DNA from: Castellaniella defragrans
Lineage (GTDB): Bacteria > Pseudomonadota > Gammaproteobacteria > Burkholderiales > Burkholderiaceae_B
Direction: 5' to 3'
Length of the DNA: 64,000 nucleotides
Assembly: GCF_014203015.1 (NCBI RefSeq)
Contig: NZ_JACHIB010000006.1
Span: forward strand, 1-64,000
A program made the position numbers and the translations under genes. Under the pieces are notes generated by a model. It saw only the letters and a list, made by a program, of their open reading frames with translations, had not been told where the DNA came from and ran no database searches. Below, piece by piece: positions 44,552-53,999 of the stretch. The first letter of the stretch is position 1; the number at the start of each line of letters is the position of its first letter.

Positions 44552-45580
44552 CTAGCGCTCGACCGTACGGTTCCAGCGGTTGGCCCACTTGCCGCGTTCC
44601 ACGTTCACCACGGAATAGTCCACCGCCTCGAGCTTGCCGATCTGCTCCGGGCCATACGGCACGGCGGCGGCCACTTCCGGCGTCAACCGGGTCTTGCTGT
44701 TGACCGGCCCCCAGGCCTGGGTCTTGGCGAGAATGGCCTGGATCTCGGGGCTGAGGAGAAACTGCACGAACTGCTGCGCCTCGGGCTTGGCATCCGGGCG
44801 CGCCACCGGGCAGACCGCCGTGAACAAGGCGACCGCGCCTTCTTTGGGATAGACGAACTCCACCGGGAAGCCCGTGTTTTTCAGCGCTTCCACCCGGCCG
44901 CTGCCCCATACGCCCAGGACCCCCGAACCATTCTGGAACAATTCGGACATCTTGCCGGGGGACGGCTCCCAGGCCAGGACATTGGGCGCCACCTTGTCGA
45001 TGATGGCCTTGAATCCGGGTTCGATGTCCTTGACGCCCCCTCCGTTCAGCTCGGCGAACTTGATCAGCGTATGCAGGCCGTAGCCGTTCGAGATCGGCGG
45101 AATCACGACCTTCTGGCGGAACTTGGGATCCTCGAGATCCAGCCAGGAGTCGGGCGCGGCCCAGCCGGCCTTTGCGAAGGCTTCCTTGTTGTAGAAGAGG
45201 CCCGTCGCCACCACGCCCAGCGCGACCGCGGTCTTGCCCATGTTCGACAAGGGATACAGGTCCTGATAGACGGGCGCCGGCGCCAGGGCGGCGCACAGAT
45301 TGAATTGCTGGGCCTGCTCCATGGGGCCATCGTCGATCAGCACCACGTCGAACTGCGGGTGCTTTTTCTGCGCCACCAGCTTGGCCAGCGTATCCGTGGA
45401 ATTCCCCGGCACATAGGTAATGTCCACGCCGGTCTTTTCCTTGAACATGGGGATGATGCTGTCGCGGAAGGCCTGCTCCGTCGAACCGCCGTACGAACCC
45501 ACGTTCAGCGTGACCGCCTGCGACAGCATCGGCGCGACGGCCAGGGAAAAGACCGACGCCAGTTTCAACAAGTTTTTCAT
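44552..45580 (-). CDS. ABC transporter substrate-binding protein, PotD/spermidine-putrescine-like
   Basis: A 342-residue periplasmic binding protein with a clear signal peptide (basic MKNLLK, hydrophobic LASVFSLAVAPML, cleavage after SQA). The mature protein starts VTLNVGSYGGSTEQAF, followed by FKEKTGVDITYVPGNS and DVVLIDDGPM, the pattern of extracellular solute-binding proteins for polyamines and related ligands. AAGGAG precedes the start; longer in-frame versions lack a signal sequence at the N-terminus. It is the first gene of the leftward operon and is divergent from a LysR gene. The ligand is probably the amine, opine-like compound or D-amino acid oxidised by the downstream enzymes. Confidence 0.87.
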   Translation of the reverse strand: MKNLLKLASVFSLAVAPMLSQAVTLNVGSYGGSTEQAFRDSIIPMFKEKTGVDITYVPGNSTDTLAKLVAQKKHPQFDVVLIDDGPMEQAQQFNLCAALAPAPVYQDLYPLSNMGKTAVALGVVATGLFYNKEAFAKAGWAAPDSWLDLEDPKFRQKVVIPPISNGYGLHTLIKFAELNGGGVKDIEPGFKAIIDKVAPNVLAWEPSPGKMSELFQNGSGVLGVWGSGRVEALKNTGFPVEFVYPKEGAVALFTAVCPVARPDAKPEAQQFVQFLLSPEIQAILAKTQAWGPVNSKTRLTPEVAAAVPYGPEQIGKLEAVDYSVVNVERGKWANRWNRTVER

Positions 45581-45701
45581 ATGTCGTCTCCTTGAGCCTC
45601 TAGGGCAGGCCATGATTAGTAGAAACCCTATGTTTTTTTGAGATGGATTCAATCGGTTCCAACTCATTGTGTTTACTATCTTAATAACCACCAAAGCGAT
45701 A

Positions 45702-45715
45702 AAATAGTTCTATTT
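45702..45715. promoter_or_regulatory. AAATAG-TT-CTATTT dyad in the LysR/importer divergent region
   Basis: A perfect 6-bp inverted repeat with a 2-nt centre, in the AT-rich 160-nt region between the divergent LysR regulator and the binding-protein gene. It is a candidate LysR-type binding site, 25 nt upstream of the regulator start. Confidence 0.55.
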
Positions 45716-45718
45716 ATG

Positions 45719-45729
45719 TATAATATAAT
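45719..45729 (+). promoter_or_regulatory. overlapping TATAAT hexamers upstream of the LysR gene
   Basis: Two consensus -10 hexamers overlap by one base (45719-45724 and 45724-45729). They end 11-16 nt before the LysR ATG. No good -35 is present at standard spacing, and transcription would leave a very short leader. Confidence 0.5.
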
Positions 45730-45740
45730 GTCTTTTCACT

Positions 45741-46682
45741 ATGGATAACCGCCTGACGAATCGCATCACCTTGCGGCACATGGAAGCCTTCCGCGCGGTC
45801 ATGCTCAACAAGACCGTCACCAGTGCCGCATCCTCCATGTGCATCTCGCAACCCGTGGTCACGCGGCTGCTCGCCGAATTCGAGTGGCGCATCGGCATCC
45901 GCCTGTTTGAACGGCAGCGGGGGCGCCTGCATCCCACGCCCGAGGCCAAGCTGCTCTACGAGGAAGTCAAGCAATCGCTGGCCGGCGTGGAACGCATCGC
46001 CGACGCGGCGGCGGAAATACGCACCTTGCGGCGCGGCAGCCTGCGCATCGCCGCCGCGCCCTCGCTCGCGCTGGACTTTCTGCCTCAGACCATCGGGAAA
46101 TTCCTGGAACGCCATCCGCGCGCGCAGATCCAGCTGCTCCTGCTGAGCTCCCAGGCGGTCATGGAACGCGTGCGGGAAGGACGATCCGACATCGGCTTCA
46201 TCATTCTTTCGCTGCAGCTGCAATCCAGCTACTGCCAGCTGCTGATGTCCACCAGGATGGTCTGCGCCATCCCCGCCGCGCACCCGCTCGCGCAACGCGA
46301 CCTGATCAAGCCCAAAGACCTGCAGGGCGAACGTTTCGTGTCCTATCCCACCCTGCTCGACACACGCGCCATGGTGGACGCCGCATTCGCGACCCACGGG
46401 GTCACGCGCACCCTGGACATAGAAACCCAGAATTCCTATGCCATGCTCAGGCTCGTGGAAGCCGGCGTCGGGATCGCCCTGATCGATGCGCTGACGGCGG
46501 CCTGCCACCAGAACGAGGGCGTGCGCTTCGTCCCGTTCGAGGCCGCCATCCCCATGAATTTTTCTCTCATGCAGGCGCCGGACCAGACGCCGGGCGCGCT
46601 CCAGCAGCCCTTCATCGACTTCGTGCGCGCCGAAATGCTGCGGCGCATTCCCGCCGAGGCCGTCCTCTACCCGGAACGCTGA
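45741..46682 (+). CDS. LysR family transcriptional regulator
   Basis: A 313-residue regulator. The N-terminal helix-turn-helix is HMEAFRAVMLNKTVTSAASSMCISQPVVTRLLAEFE (core TSAASSMCISQPVVTRLL, about residues 26-43). The effector domain begins near residue 95 (GSLRIAAAPSLALDFLPQTI). It is divergent from the ABC importer/oxidase operon and is the probable activator of that operon in response to its substrate. It resembles regulators of opine or amino-acid catabolism such as OccR/NocR-type proteins in general layout only. Confidence 0.88.
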   Translation: MDNRLTNRITLRHMEAFRAVMLNKTVTSAASSMCISQPVVTRLLAEFEWRIGIRLFERQRGRLHPTPEAKLLYEEVKQSLAGVERIADAAAEIRTLRRGSLRIAAAPSLALDFLPQTIGKFLERHPRAQIQLLLLSSQAVMERVREGRSDIGFIILSLQLQSSYCQLLMSTRMVCAIPAAHPLAQRDLIKPKDLQGERFVSYPTLLDTRAMVDAAFATHGVTRTLDIETQNSYAMLRLVEAGVGIALIDALTAACHQNEGVRFVPFEAAIPMNFSLMQAPDQTPGALQQPFIDFVRAEMLRRIPAEAVLYPER

Positions 46683-46733
46683 GCGCCCGGACACGGCCCC
46701 CGGACGGCGGCCCCGCGTCCGTCCATCCGGACG

Positions 46734-48215
46734 CTACTTCTTGAACGGTTCCAGCAGCGCGCGCTGGTTGTCCAGGCGTTCGCGCAGGGCGCGGATGCGC
46801 ATGTCCAGCCGCGACTGGGCGTAGAAGTCCTTCGACAGGGTGCGCGCCTGCTGCAGATGCTCGACCGCCGTGGGCAGGGCGCCGGTCTGCTCGAAATAGC
46901 TCGCCATGGCTTCGTGGGCCTCGACCTCGCGGCCCAGGCGCTGCAGGCTGGTCGCCAGCAGCTTCTGGAATTCGGGCGTGTCGGGCCACTGCCGGGCGGC
47001 AGCCTGCAGGAGATCGGCGGCGGCCGCGTCCTGGCCGGCCTTCTGCAGGGCGCGGGCGCGCGCGTCGGCCACCCCCTGGCTGCGGGGCCAGCGCTTCGAG
47101 GCGGCCGCCGAGACGTCCACCGCGGCCGCCGGCCCCTGGGCGCCGGCCAGCTGGATCGCCAGCACGTCCAGCTGGGGCGCCGGCTGGATGGACTGCGCCT
47201 GGGCCAGCTGCGCGCGCGCGCCGGCCAGGTCGCCCTCGGCCCGGTCCAGCGCGGCCAGGCCGTACAGGGCGGCCGCCTGGCGCGCGCCCTGGAGGTCGCG
47301 CGCCTCGCCGCGCAGCGTCTGCCGCAGACGCTGGCGGTCGGCATGGTCGCGCGCCTGGATCAGGGCCAGGCGCGCGCGCACGAACCAGAATTCGGGGTCG
47401 GGCGTCGCGGCGGCGGGCGGCAGGCCCTCGATGCGGTTCTCGATGTCCGAGAGGCGCTGGATCGACAGCGGGTGGGTCGAGGCGTAGCCGCCGCCCGTGC
47501 CTTCGTTCAGGCGCGAGGCGTTCATCAGGCGGCGGAACATGGCCAGCATGCCGCGCGGGTCGAAGCCGGCCTGGCGCATCATCTGCAGCCCCGCGCGGTC
47601 GGCCTCCTGCTCGGCGCCCCGGGAAAAGCCCAGCTGGCGGTCGATGGCGGCGGCCTGGCCGAAGGTGGCCACACCCATGGCGAGGTCGCCCTGGCCGGCC
47701 AGGGCCGCCAGCAGGGCGCCGATCAGGCTGGCCACCATGATGCCCGTGCCCTGCGACTGCTGCGCGATGCCGCGGGCGATGTGGCGCTGCATGACGTGGC
47801 CGATTTCGTGCGCCAGCACGCCGGCCAGCTCGGACTCGCTCTGCGCGCCGACCACCAGGCCGCTGTTGACGCCGATGTAGCCGCCCGGCAGGGCGAAGGC
47901 GTTGATCGCGGGATCGCGCACGGCGAACACGGTGATGTCCTGGGCCAGCGCCTGCGGCGCGTGGGCGGCCAGCCGCCGGCCGAGCGCGGTCAGGTACTGG
48001 CCGACGTCCAGGTCGCCGATGTAGGTCGGGTCCTGGCGGCCCTGCTCCATGATGGCCTGGCCCAGGGTGCGCTCCACCGCCGGAGACAGTTCCGCCGCCG
48101 AAGCCGCCCCCATCGAGGGCAGCCCCATGGGCTGGCCCCAGGCGGGCGGCACGCCGGCCGCCAGGGCGCCGGCCAGGCTCAGGCCCGCTCCCGCCCGCCG
48201 CATCCAGATCCTCAT
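46734..48215 (-). CDS. M48 family metalloprotease with TPR region, BepA-like
   Basis: A 493-residue periplasmic zinc protease/chaperone resembling BepA (YfgC, 487 residues in E. coli), which acts in outer-membrane protein (LptD) assembly and quality control. A signal peptide is evident (MRIWMRRAGAGLSLAGALAAG, cleavage near AWG-Q). The zinc site is HEIGHVMQRH at about residues 149-158 with the third ligand Glu in GAEQEADRAG. Residues about 310-490 are Ala/Gln/Leu-rich helical repeats of TPR type. GGAGGAGG before the ATG settles the start. It is 32 nt downstream of the CtaG-like gene and on the same strand. Confidence 0.9.
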   Translation of the reverse strand: MRIWMRRAGAGLSLAGALAAGVPPAWGQPMGLPSMGAASAAELSPAVERTLGQAIMEQGRQDPTYIGDLDVGQYLTALGRRLAAHAPQALAQDITVFAVRDPAINAFALPGGYIGVNSGLVVGAQSESELAGVLAHEIGHVMQRHIARGIAQQSQGTGIMVASLIGALLAALAGQGDLAMGVATFGQAAAIDRQLGFSRGAEQEADRAGLQMMRQAGFDPRGMLAMFRRLMNASRLNEGTGGGYASTHPLSIQRLSDIENRIEGLPPAAATPDPEFWFVRARLALIQARDHADRQRLRQTLRGEARDLQGARQAAALYGLAALDRAEGDLAGARAQLAQAQSIQPAPQLDVLAIQLAGAQGPAAAVDVSAAASKRWPRSQGVADARARALQKAGQDAAAADLLQAAARQWPDTPEFQKLLATSLQRLGREVEAHEAMASYFEQTGALPTAVEHLQQARTLSKDFYAQSRLDMRIRALRERLDNQRALLEPFKK

Positions 48216-48247
48216 GACGCCTCCTCCGTCCTTCGTTCGGGGCCGCA

Positions 48248-49105
48248 TCAGACCGCCCGCGCGGACCGGTCCGCCGGGCGCCGCCGGGGCTGCGGCAGGC
48301 GGTTGCGGGCCGACAGCCGCATCAGGGTCCCCAGCGCCACCAGCAGCCCGAAAGTCTCGATCAGGCCCGCCGGCACCCACATGATCAGTCCGCCGATCAC
48401 CTGGTCGTCGAGCGCGCTGAAGCCGGGCAGCGCGCGGCCGCACAGGTCGAACACCGGATACAGGTCGTGTTCGGAAAAGACGATCACCGCGCCGGCGACC
48501 ATCTGCGGCGCCATGGTGAAGACGGGCGAGAAGATGCGCCCGCCGGGCGCCATCGCCGCCGGCGGATGGGGCCGCCGGTCCAGGATCAGGTTCCAGTACA
48601 TCAGGCCGGTGATCACCACCGCCCAGTTCATGAGCCGGTAGAGCCGCCAGTCGAGCATGGAATAGAACTGCACGGTGGGCTCCAGCCAGACCAGCACCAT
48701 CAGCAGGAACAGCAGCGGGACCAGGAACCGGTGCGTCGCCAGGGCTTCCAGGGCGCGGACGGGGCCGGACGTCCGGCGCGCCGCCGCCAGCCGCGTCCGC
48801 CAGGCCAGGGGCAGGCCGGCCCGCATGACCTGGCCCGGATAGGCGCCCATGACGAGCAGCGGCCCCAGGTGGTGCAGGACCAGGTGCTGCAGGCGATGGA
48901 TGAAGAACATGCGCTCGGCGTAGTAGTCGAGCTGCGTGTGCATGGACAGGTACAGCATGACCCAGCCGATCCAGAACAGGGACTGGCGCACGGCCCCGAC
49001 ATGGTGGACGCGGCGGCCGCGCAGGAACAGCCACGCCGACGCCGCGAAGGCCAGCACCAGGGCGGGCGAGAATTCCCAAGGCTGCAGCCAGGCGAGTACG
49101 TCCAT
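48248..49105 (-). CDS. CtaG-like cytochrome c oxidase assembly (caa3-type) membrane protein
   Basis: A 285-residue integral membrane protein with about seven helices, resembling the caa3-type CtaG family. Histidine- and methionine-bearing motifs are visible: HTQLDYYAERMFFIHRLQHLVLHHLGPLL (core FFIHRLQHLVLHHLGP), MAPQMVAG and FTMAPQM; these residues are typical of this copper/heme-oxidase-associated family. The start chosen follows GGATCTC; an ATG 36 nt upstream is possible. It is divergent from the ubiH-like gene. Confidence 0.83.
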   Translation of the reverse strand: MDVLAWLQPWEFSPALVLAFAASAWLFLRGRRVHHVGAVRQSLFWIGWVMLYLSMHTQLDYYAERMFFIHRLQHLVLHHLGPLLVMGAYPGQVMRAGLPLAWRTRLAAARRTSGPVRALEALATHRFLVPLLFLLMVLVWLEPTVQFYSMLDWRLYRLMNWAVVITGLMYWNLILDRRPHPPAAMAPGGRIFSPVFTMAPQMVAGAVIVFSEHDLYPVFDLCGRALPGFSALDDQVIGGLIMWVPAGLIETFGLLVALGTLMRLSARNRLPQPRRRPADRSARAV

Positions 49106-49262
49106 GAGATCCAGTTTCAATCCACGCCCGTCACCGGGCAAAACAACTTGGAAGAGACGGCGCGTCTCCCAAACGACGCGACCCAGTTTAAAGCATCATT
49201 CTAAAATGGCCGTCTTCGCCCGCTGCTTTTCGTCCCTCTCCTTTCGCTTCTTTCGACACGCC

Positions 49263-50414
49263 ATGGCCCTTCCGACCTACGACATCGCCATCCTGGGATC
49301 CGGCCCGGTCGGCTGCGCCCTGGCCCTCGGCCTGGCGGACGCGGCCCCGGACCCCGCGCGCATCGCCCTGGTGGGCCCGGAGCCCGCGCCGCGCCCCGCC
49401 GGCCAGGCCGTCGATCCGCGCGCCCTGGCCCTGAACCACGGCAGCCGCCGCCACCTGGAAAGCCTGGGCGCCTGGCCGGAGCGCGCCGCCGACATCCTGA
49501 CCGTGCACGTGTCCCAGGCCGGGCACCTGGGGCGCACCCTGATCGACCAGGCCGAGCTGGGGGTCCCCCGGCTGGGCTGCGTGGTGGCCTACGACGACCT
49601 GCTCGACACGCTGTACGCCGCCGTGCGCCGCGCCGGCGTCGCCCTGCTGCCGGAGCGCCCGCAGCGGCCCCTGGCGGGCTCGCCCGTCCTGCTGCGGCTG
49701 GCCGGCGGGCCCCGCAGCGCACGCCTGGCGCTGCTGTCCGACGGCGCCCGGCCCGAGGGTCTGCACCGGGAATACGGCCAGCACGCCGTGCTGGCCACCG
49801 TGCGCGCCGCCGCCCCGCTGCCGGGCCGCGCCTTCGAGCGCTTCACCCGCACCGGCCCGCTGGCCCTGCTGCCGCATCCGGCCGGCGCCGATCTCTACAG
49901 CCTGGTCTGGTGCGTGCCGCCGGCGCGCGCCCGGGCCCTGCGCGATCTGCCGGACACCGAATTCGACGCGGCGCTGCAGGCGGCCTTCGGCCGGCGCCTG
50001 GGCGGCCTGCGCCGGGTGGGCGAGGCCCACGCCTTCCCCCTGTCGCTGCATGCCGGCCCGAGCCTGCTGGGCCAGGGCCTAGCGGCCGTGGGCAACGCCG
50101 CCCAGACCCTGCACCCGGTCGCCGGCCAGGGGCTGAACCTGGGCCTGCGCGACGCGGCCCAGCTAGCCCAGGCGCTGCGGCCCTGGCTGGCGGCGCCCGA
50201 GGCCCCGGTCCAGCCGCTGCTGGAACGCCACGCCCGGCGCCGGCGCGCGGACCGCGCGCTGACCCTGGGCGTCACCGACACCCTGCCGCGCCTGTTCGCC
50301 ACCGCCAACCCGCTGCTGCGCCACGCCTGCGGCCTGGGGCTGGCCGCCCTGGACCTGCTGCCGGCGCTGCGCAAGCCCCTGGCCCGCCACCTGCTGCAGG
50401 GCCAGCGGCTGTAG
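49263..50414 (+). CDS. UbiH/Coq6-type FAD-dependent hydroxylase
   Basis: A 383-residue aromatic-ring hydroxylase of the ubiquinone biosynthesis family. The FAD motif IAILGSGPVGCALALGLADA is at residues about 7-26, RALALNHGSRRHLESLG is the family block after it, and the second FAD motif is AAQTLHPVAGQGLNLGLRDA at about 280-299. An upstream ATG at 49206 would add 19 residues; that ATG lies inside a TAAAAT hexamer (49202-49207) that could be the -10 element, so the start at 49263 is preferred. Which ubiquinone ring position it hydroxylates (UbiH, UbiF or UbiI role) is not decidable. It precedes dusB. Confidence 0.87.
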   Translation: MALPTYDIAILGSGPVGCALALGLADAAPDPARIALVGPEPAPRPAGQAVDPRALALNHGSRRHLESLGAWPERAADILTVHVSQAGHLGRTLIDQAELGVPRLGCVVAYDDLLDTLYAAVRRAGVALLPERPQRPLAGSPVLLRLAGGPRSARLALLSDGARPEGLHREYGQHAVLATVRAAAPLPGRAFERFTRTGPLALLPHPAGADLYSLVWCVPPARARALRDLPDTEFDAALQAAFGRRLGGLRRVGEAHAFPLSLHAGPSLLGQGLAAVGNAAQTLHPVAGQGLNLGLRDAAQLAQALRPWLAAPEAPVQPLLERHARRRRADRALTLGVTDTLPRLFATANPLLRHACGLGLAALDLLPALRKPLARHLLQGQRL

Positions 50415-50448
50415 GGCGCGCCGCGCGCCCGCGGCCTGACGGCCGCCT

Positions 50449-50454
50449 TACAAT
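50449..50454 (+). promoter_or_regulatory. -10 hexamer immediately upstream of the dusB start (possible leaderless mRNA)
   Basis: TACAAT ends 7 nt before the ATG at 50462, so the transcript would begin at the start codon. No ribosome site lies between them. A dusB start at 50453 would lie inside the hexamer. Confidence 0.45.
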
Positions 50455-50461
50455 GCCTGCC

Positions 50462-51472
50462 ATGCGCATCGGATCCTGGACCCTGCCCCACCCCGTCTGC
50501 GTGGCCCCCATGGCGGGGGTCACGGACCGCCCCTACCGGCGCCTGTGCAAGGCGCTGGGGGCGGCCTACGCGGTATCCGAGATGGCGGCCAGCAACCCGC
50601 GCCTGTGGGACAGCGTCAAGACCGCGCGCCGCCTGAACCACGACGGCGAGCCCGATCCGGTGGCGGTGCAGATCGCCGGCGCCGATCCCGGCATGCTGGC
50701 CGAGGCCGCCGTGTTCAACGTCCGCAAGGGCGCGCGCATCATCGACATCAACATGGGCTGCCCGGCGAAAAAGGTCTGCAACGTCGCCTCGGGCTCGGCG
50801 CTGCTGCGCGACGAGGCCCTGGTGGCCCGCATCCTGGAGCGCGTGGTGGCCGCCTGCGCGCCGCTGGGCGTGCCGGTCACCCTGAAGACTCGCACCGGCT
50901 GGGACCGCGACAGCCGCAACGCCGTGCGCATCGCCCGCCTGGCCGAGGACTGCGGCATCGCCGCGCTGACGCTGCACGGACGCACCCGCTGCGACCTGTA
51001 CACGGGCCAGGCCGAATACGACACCCTGCGCGAGGTGCGCCGGGAGATCCGCATCCCGCTGATCGCCAACGGCGACATCGACTCGCCGGAAAAGGCCCGC
51101 CGCGTCCTGGATTACACTGGAGCCGACGCCATCATGGTCGGCCGCGCCGCCCAGGGGCGGCCCTGGATCTTCCGCGAGATCGCCCACTACCTGGCGCACG
51201 GCACCCGCCTGCCGCCGCCCACCTACGGCGAACTGCGCGAGCATCTGCTGAGCCACCTGGACGACCACTACGCCTTCTACGGCGAACATACCGGCGTGCG
51301 CAGCGCCCGCAAGCACATCGGCTGGTACCTGGCCGGCCTGCCGGGCGCGGACACGCTGCTGCCGCGCATCATGACGCTGGACGGCACGGCGCAGCAGTCC
51401 GACGCCCTGCGGCGGTGGTTCGACGAGCGGCCCGCCGACGCCGTTCTGGAACCCGCGCCTTCCCACCACTGA
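50462..51472 (+). CDS. dusB: tRNA-dihydrouridine synthase B
   Basis: A 336-residue FMN enzyme that reduces uridine to dihydrouridine in tRNA D-loops with NADPH. Signature blocks are VAPMAGVTDRPYRRLC, the NMGCPAKKVCN motif with the catalytic cysteine (about residue 101), LKTRTGWD, LHGRTR, NGDIDSPEKA and MVGRAAQGRPW. Start at MRIGSW is used; an ATG three codons earlier is also possible. The dusB-fis arrangement (18 nt between) is a well-known conserved operon in proteobacteria, supporting the assignment. Confidence 0.95.
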   Translation: MRIGSWTLPHPVCVAPMAGVTDRPYRRLCKALGAAYAVSEMAASNPRLWDSVKTARRLNHDGEPDPVAVQIAGADPGMLAEAAVFNVRKGARIIDINMGCPAKKVCNVASGSALLRDEALVARILERVVAACAPLGVPVTLKTRTGWDRDSRNAVRIARLAEDCGIAALTLHGRTRCDLYTGQAEYDTLREVRREIRIPLIANGDIDSPEKARRVLDYTGADAIMVGRAAQGRPWIFREIAHYLAHGTRLPPPTYGELREHLLSHLDDHYAFYGEHTGVRSARKHIGWYLAGLPGADTLLPRIMTLDGTAQQSDALRRWFDERPADAVLEPAPSHH

Positions 51473-51490
51473 TTTCCCGATCGATCCGAC

Positions 51491-51730
51491 ATGAGCACCA
51501 CCACCCCTCTGGAACAAGCCGTCCGCGAACAGCTCGAACGCTATTTTGAAGACCTGGGCGACTCCACCCCGCACGACATGCTGTCCATGGTCGGCCTGTG
51601 CGTCGAGCGCACCGTCCTGGAAGTCGCGCTGGAGCGCACCGGAGGCAACCAGACGCGCGCGGCCGACATGCTCGGCATCACGCGCGGCACGCTGCGCAAG
51701 AAGCTCCAGACGCACCAGATCCAGGCCTGA
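51491..51730 (+). CDS. fis: Fis family nucleoid-associated/DNA-binding protein
   Basis: A 79-residue Fis protein. The C-terminal helix-turn-helix is [25 protein letters not shown] (core [20 protein letters not shown], about residues 54-73), and the N-terminal region provides the dimer helices with [17 protein letters not shown]. It is shorter than the 98-residue E. coli Fis, as is usual in betaproteobacteria. It is encoded 18 nt after dusB and 50 nt before purH. Confidence 0.95.
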   Translation: MSTTTPLEQAVREQLERYFEDLGDSTPHDMLSMVGLCVERTVLEVALERTGGNQTRAADMLGITRGTLRKKLQTHQIQA

Positions 51731-51780
51731 GGCGCCGCCGCGCCCGCCCCCCGCTTCTCCCTTCCTTCCCTCTTGCCGAC

Positions 51781-53376
51781 ATGACCATCCAGACCGCATT
51801 GATCTCCGTGTCCGATAAATCGGGCATCGTCGAATTCGCCCAGGCCCTCGCCCAGCGCGGGGTCTCCCTCCTCTCGACCGGCGGCACCGCCCGCCTGCTG
51901 TCCGAGGCCGGCCTGAAAGTCACCGAAGTCGCCGCCCACACGGGCTCGCCGGAGATCCTGGACGGCCGGGTCAAGACCCTGCATCCGCGCATCCACGGCG
52001 GCCTGCTGGCGCGCCGCGACGACCCCGCGCACCTGCAAACGCTGAAAGAACAGGACATCCCCCCCATCGACCTGCTGGTGGTCAACCTGTATCCCTTCCA
52101 GCAGACCGTGGCGAAGCCGGACTGCATCCTGGCCGACGCCATCGAGAACATCGACATCGGCGGGCCCGCCATGCTGCGTTCGGCGGCCAAGAACCACGGC
52201 TCTCCCGAGGGCGGCGGCGTCACCGTGGTGATCGACCCGGCCGACTACCCGCGCGTGCTGGCCGACATGGACGGCCCGGCGCGCCAGCCGTCCTACGGTC
52301 TGCGCCTGGAACTGGCCGCCAAGGTCTATGCCCACACCGCCGCCTACGACGGCGCCATCGCCGCCTATCTCAGCAGCCTGGCGGCACGCGAGCCCGCGCC
52401 CGCCGAGGTGCCCGAACGCGAGCCCTGGCCGCGCGTGCTGACCCTGCAGATGCGCCGCGAACAGGCCCTGCGCTACGGCGAGAACCCGCACCAGGGCGCC
52501 GCCTTCTACCGCGACGCCCACGTGGGCGCGGGCCTGCTGGCCGGCTACCGCCAGATCCAGGGCAAGGAGCTGTCCTACAACAACATCGCCGACGCCGACG
52601 CCGCCTGGGAATGCGTGCGCAGCTTCCAGTCCGGCGCCTGCGTCATCGTCAAGCACGCCAATCCCTGCGGCGTGGCCCTGGGCGCCGACGCCCTGTCGGC
52701 CTACCGCCAGGCCTTCAAGACCGACCCGACCTCGGCCTTCGGCGGCATCATCGCCTTCAACACCACCGTGGACGAAGCCGCCGCGCAGGCCGTCTCCGAG
52801 CAGTTCCTGGAAGTCCTGATCGCCCCGGCCTACACCGGCGCCGCCCTGGGCCTGCTGGCCGCCAAGAAGAACGTGCGCGTGCTGGAAGTGCCGCTGGGCA
52901 CGGCGCACAACCCCTGCGACGTCAAGCGCGTCGGCGGCGGCTGGCTGGTCCAGGACCCGGACGACCTGCAGGCCACCGAGGCCGACGTGCGCGTCGTCAC
53001 CCGCCTGGCGCCCAGCGCGCAGCAGATGCGCGACCTGCTGTTCGCCTGGAACGTCGCCCGCTTCGTCAAGTCCAACGCCATCGTGTTCTGCGGCCAGGGC
53101 ATGACCCTGGGCGTGGGCGCCGGCCAGATGAGCCGCATCGACTCGGCCCGCATCGCCTCGATCAAGGCCGGGAAGGCCGGCCTGACGCTGCAGGGCTCGG
53201 CGGTCGCCTCGGACGCCTTCTTCCCGTTCCGCGACGGCCTGGACGTGGTGGCCGACGCGGGCGCGGCCTGCGTCATCCAGCCGGGCGGCAGCATCCGCGA
53301 CGACGAGGTCATCGCGGCCGCCGACGAACGCGGCATCGCCATGGTCTTCACCGGCGCCCGCCACTTCCGCCATTGA
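51781..53376 (+). CDS. purH: bifunctional AICAR formyltransferase/IMP cyclohydrolase
   Basis: A 531-residue enzyme for the last two steps of purine biosynthesis. The N-terminal IMP cyclohydrolase domain (about 1-200) has [37 protein letters not shown] and [18 protein letters not shown]. The larger C-terminal AICAR transformylase domain has [21 protein letters not shown] (with the catalytic Lys and His), [14 protein letters not shown] and [12 protein letters not shown]. The length is standard and the neighbourhood (fis upstream, ruvC downstream) is typical of the group. Confidence 0.96.
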   Translation: MTIQTALISVSDKSGIVEFAQALAQRGVSLLSTGGTARLLSEAGLKVTEVAAHTGSPEILDGRVKTLHPRIHGGLLARRDDPAHLQTLKEQDIPPIDLLVVNLYPFQQTVAKPDCILADAIENIDIGGPAMLRSAAKNHGSPEGGGVTVVIDPADYPRVLADMDGPARQPSYGLRLELAAKVYAHTAAYDGAIAAYLSSLAAREPAPAEVPEREPWPRVLTLQMRREQALRYGENPHQGAAFYRDAHVGAGLLAGYRQIQGKELSYNNIADADAAWECVRSFQSGACVIVKHANPCGVALGADALSAYRQAFKTDPTSAFGGIIAFNTTVDEAAAQAVSEQFLEVLIAPAYTGAALGLLAAKKNVRVLEVPLGTAHNPCDVKRVGGGWLVQDPDDLQATEADVRVVTRLAPSAQQMRDLLFAWNVARFVKSNAIVFCGQGMTLGVGAGQMSRIDSARIASIKAGKAGLTLQGSAVASDAFFPFRDGLDVVADAGAACVIQPGGSIRDDEVIAAADERGIAMVFTGARHFRH

Positions 53377-53389
53377 CGTCCGCGCACCG

Positions 53390-53938
53390 ATGATCATCCT
53401 GGGGGTCGATCCGGGCTTGCGGCGCACGGGTTTCGGCGTGATCGAGGCCCGGGGGGCGCGGCTGCGCTACGTGGCGAGCGGCACCATCGTCGTGCCGCCC
53501 GCCCTGCCCCTGCACGCACGCCTCAAGGTCATCCTGGACAATCTGCGCGAGGTCGCGCGCGACGCCAGGCCGGACCAGGCGGCGCTGGAAAAGGTCTTCC
53601 TCAACGCCAATCCGGCCTCGACCCTGCTGCTGGGCCAGGCGCGCGGCGCCGCCCTGTGCGCCCTGGCCGACTGCGGCCTGGACGTGCAGGAATACACCGC
53701 GCTGCAGATCAAGAAGGCCGTGGTCGGCACCGGCCGCGCCTCCAAGGAGCAGATCCAGACCATGGTGCGCCACCTGCTGTCGCTGGACGGCGTGCCCGCC
53801 CCCGACGCCGCCGACGCCCTGGCCTGCGCCATCTGCCACGCCCACTGCGCGCCGCTGGCCGGCCGGCTGCAGGCGCTGGCGCCCGGCACCCTGTCCGCGA
53901 GCCGGGGGCGTCTGCGCACCGGACGCCTGGTGTCCTGA
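53390..53938 (+). CDS. ruvC: Holliday junction endodeoxyribonuclease RuvC
   Basis: A 182-residue RNase H-fold nuclease that resolves Holliday junctions with RuvAB. The acidic catalytic residues are visible: Asp in [13 protein letters not shown] (residue 7), Glu in [11 protein letters not shown] (about 67), and the C-terminal Asp pair in [15 protein letters not shown] (about 140-143). The length is normal. It starts 13 nt after purH and ends 61 nt before ruvA. Confidence 0.96.
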   Translation: MIILGVDPGLRRTGFGVIEARGARLRYVASGTIVVPPALPLHARLKVILDNLREVARDARPDQAALEKVFLNANPASTLLLGQARGAALCALADCGLDVQEYTALQIKKAVVGTGRASKEQIQTMVRHLLSLDGVPAPDAADALACAICHAHCAPLAGRLQALAPGTLSASRGRLRTGRLVS

Positions 53939-53999
53939 TGCGCGCCCGCTTCCCCTCGCGCCCCGCGCCCCGCATCCACCCCGAACGACGGAGTCCGCC

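Noticed and set aside
49155-49169. GAGACG-GCG-CGTCTC inverted repeat between the CtaG-like and UbiH-like genes
   Set aside because: Six base pairs in a GC-rich spacer is within chance expectation, and no promoter is aligned with it.
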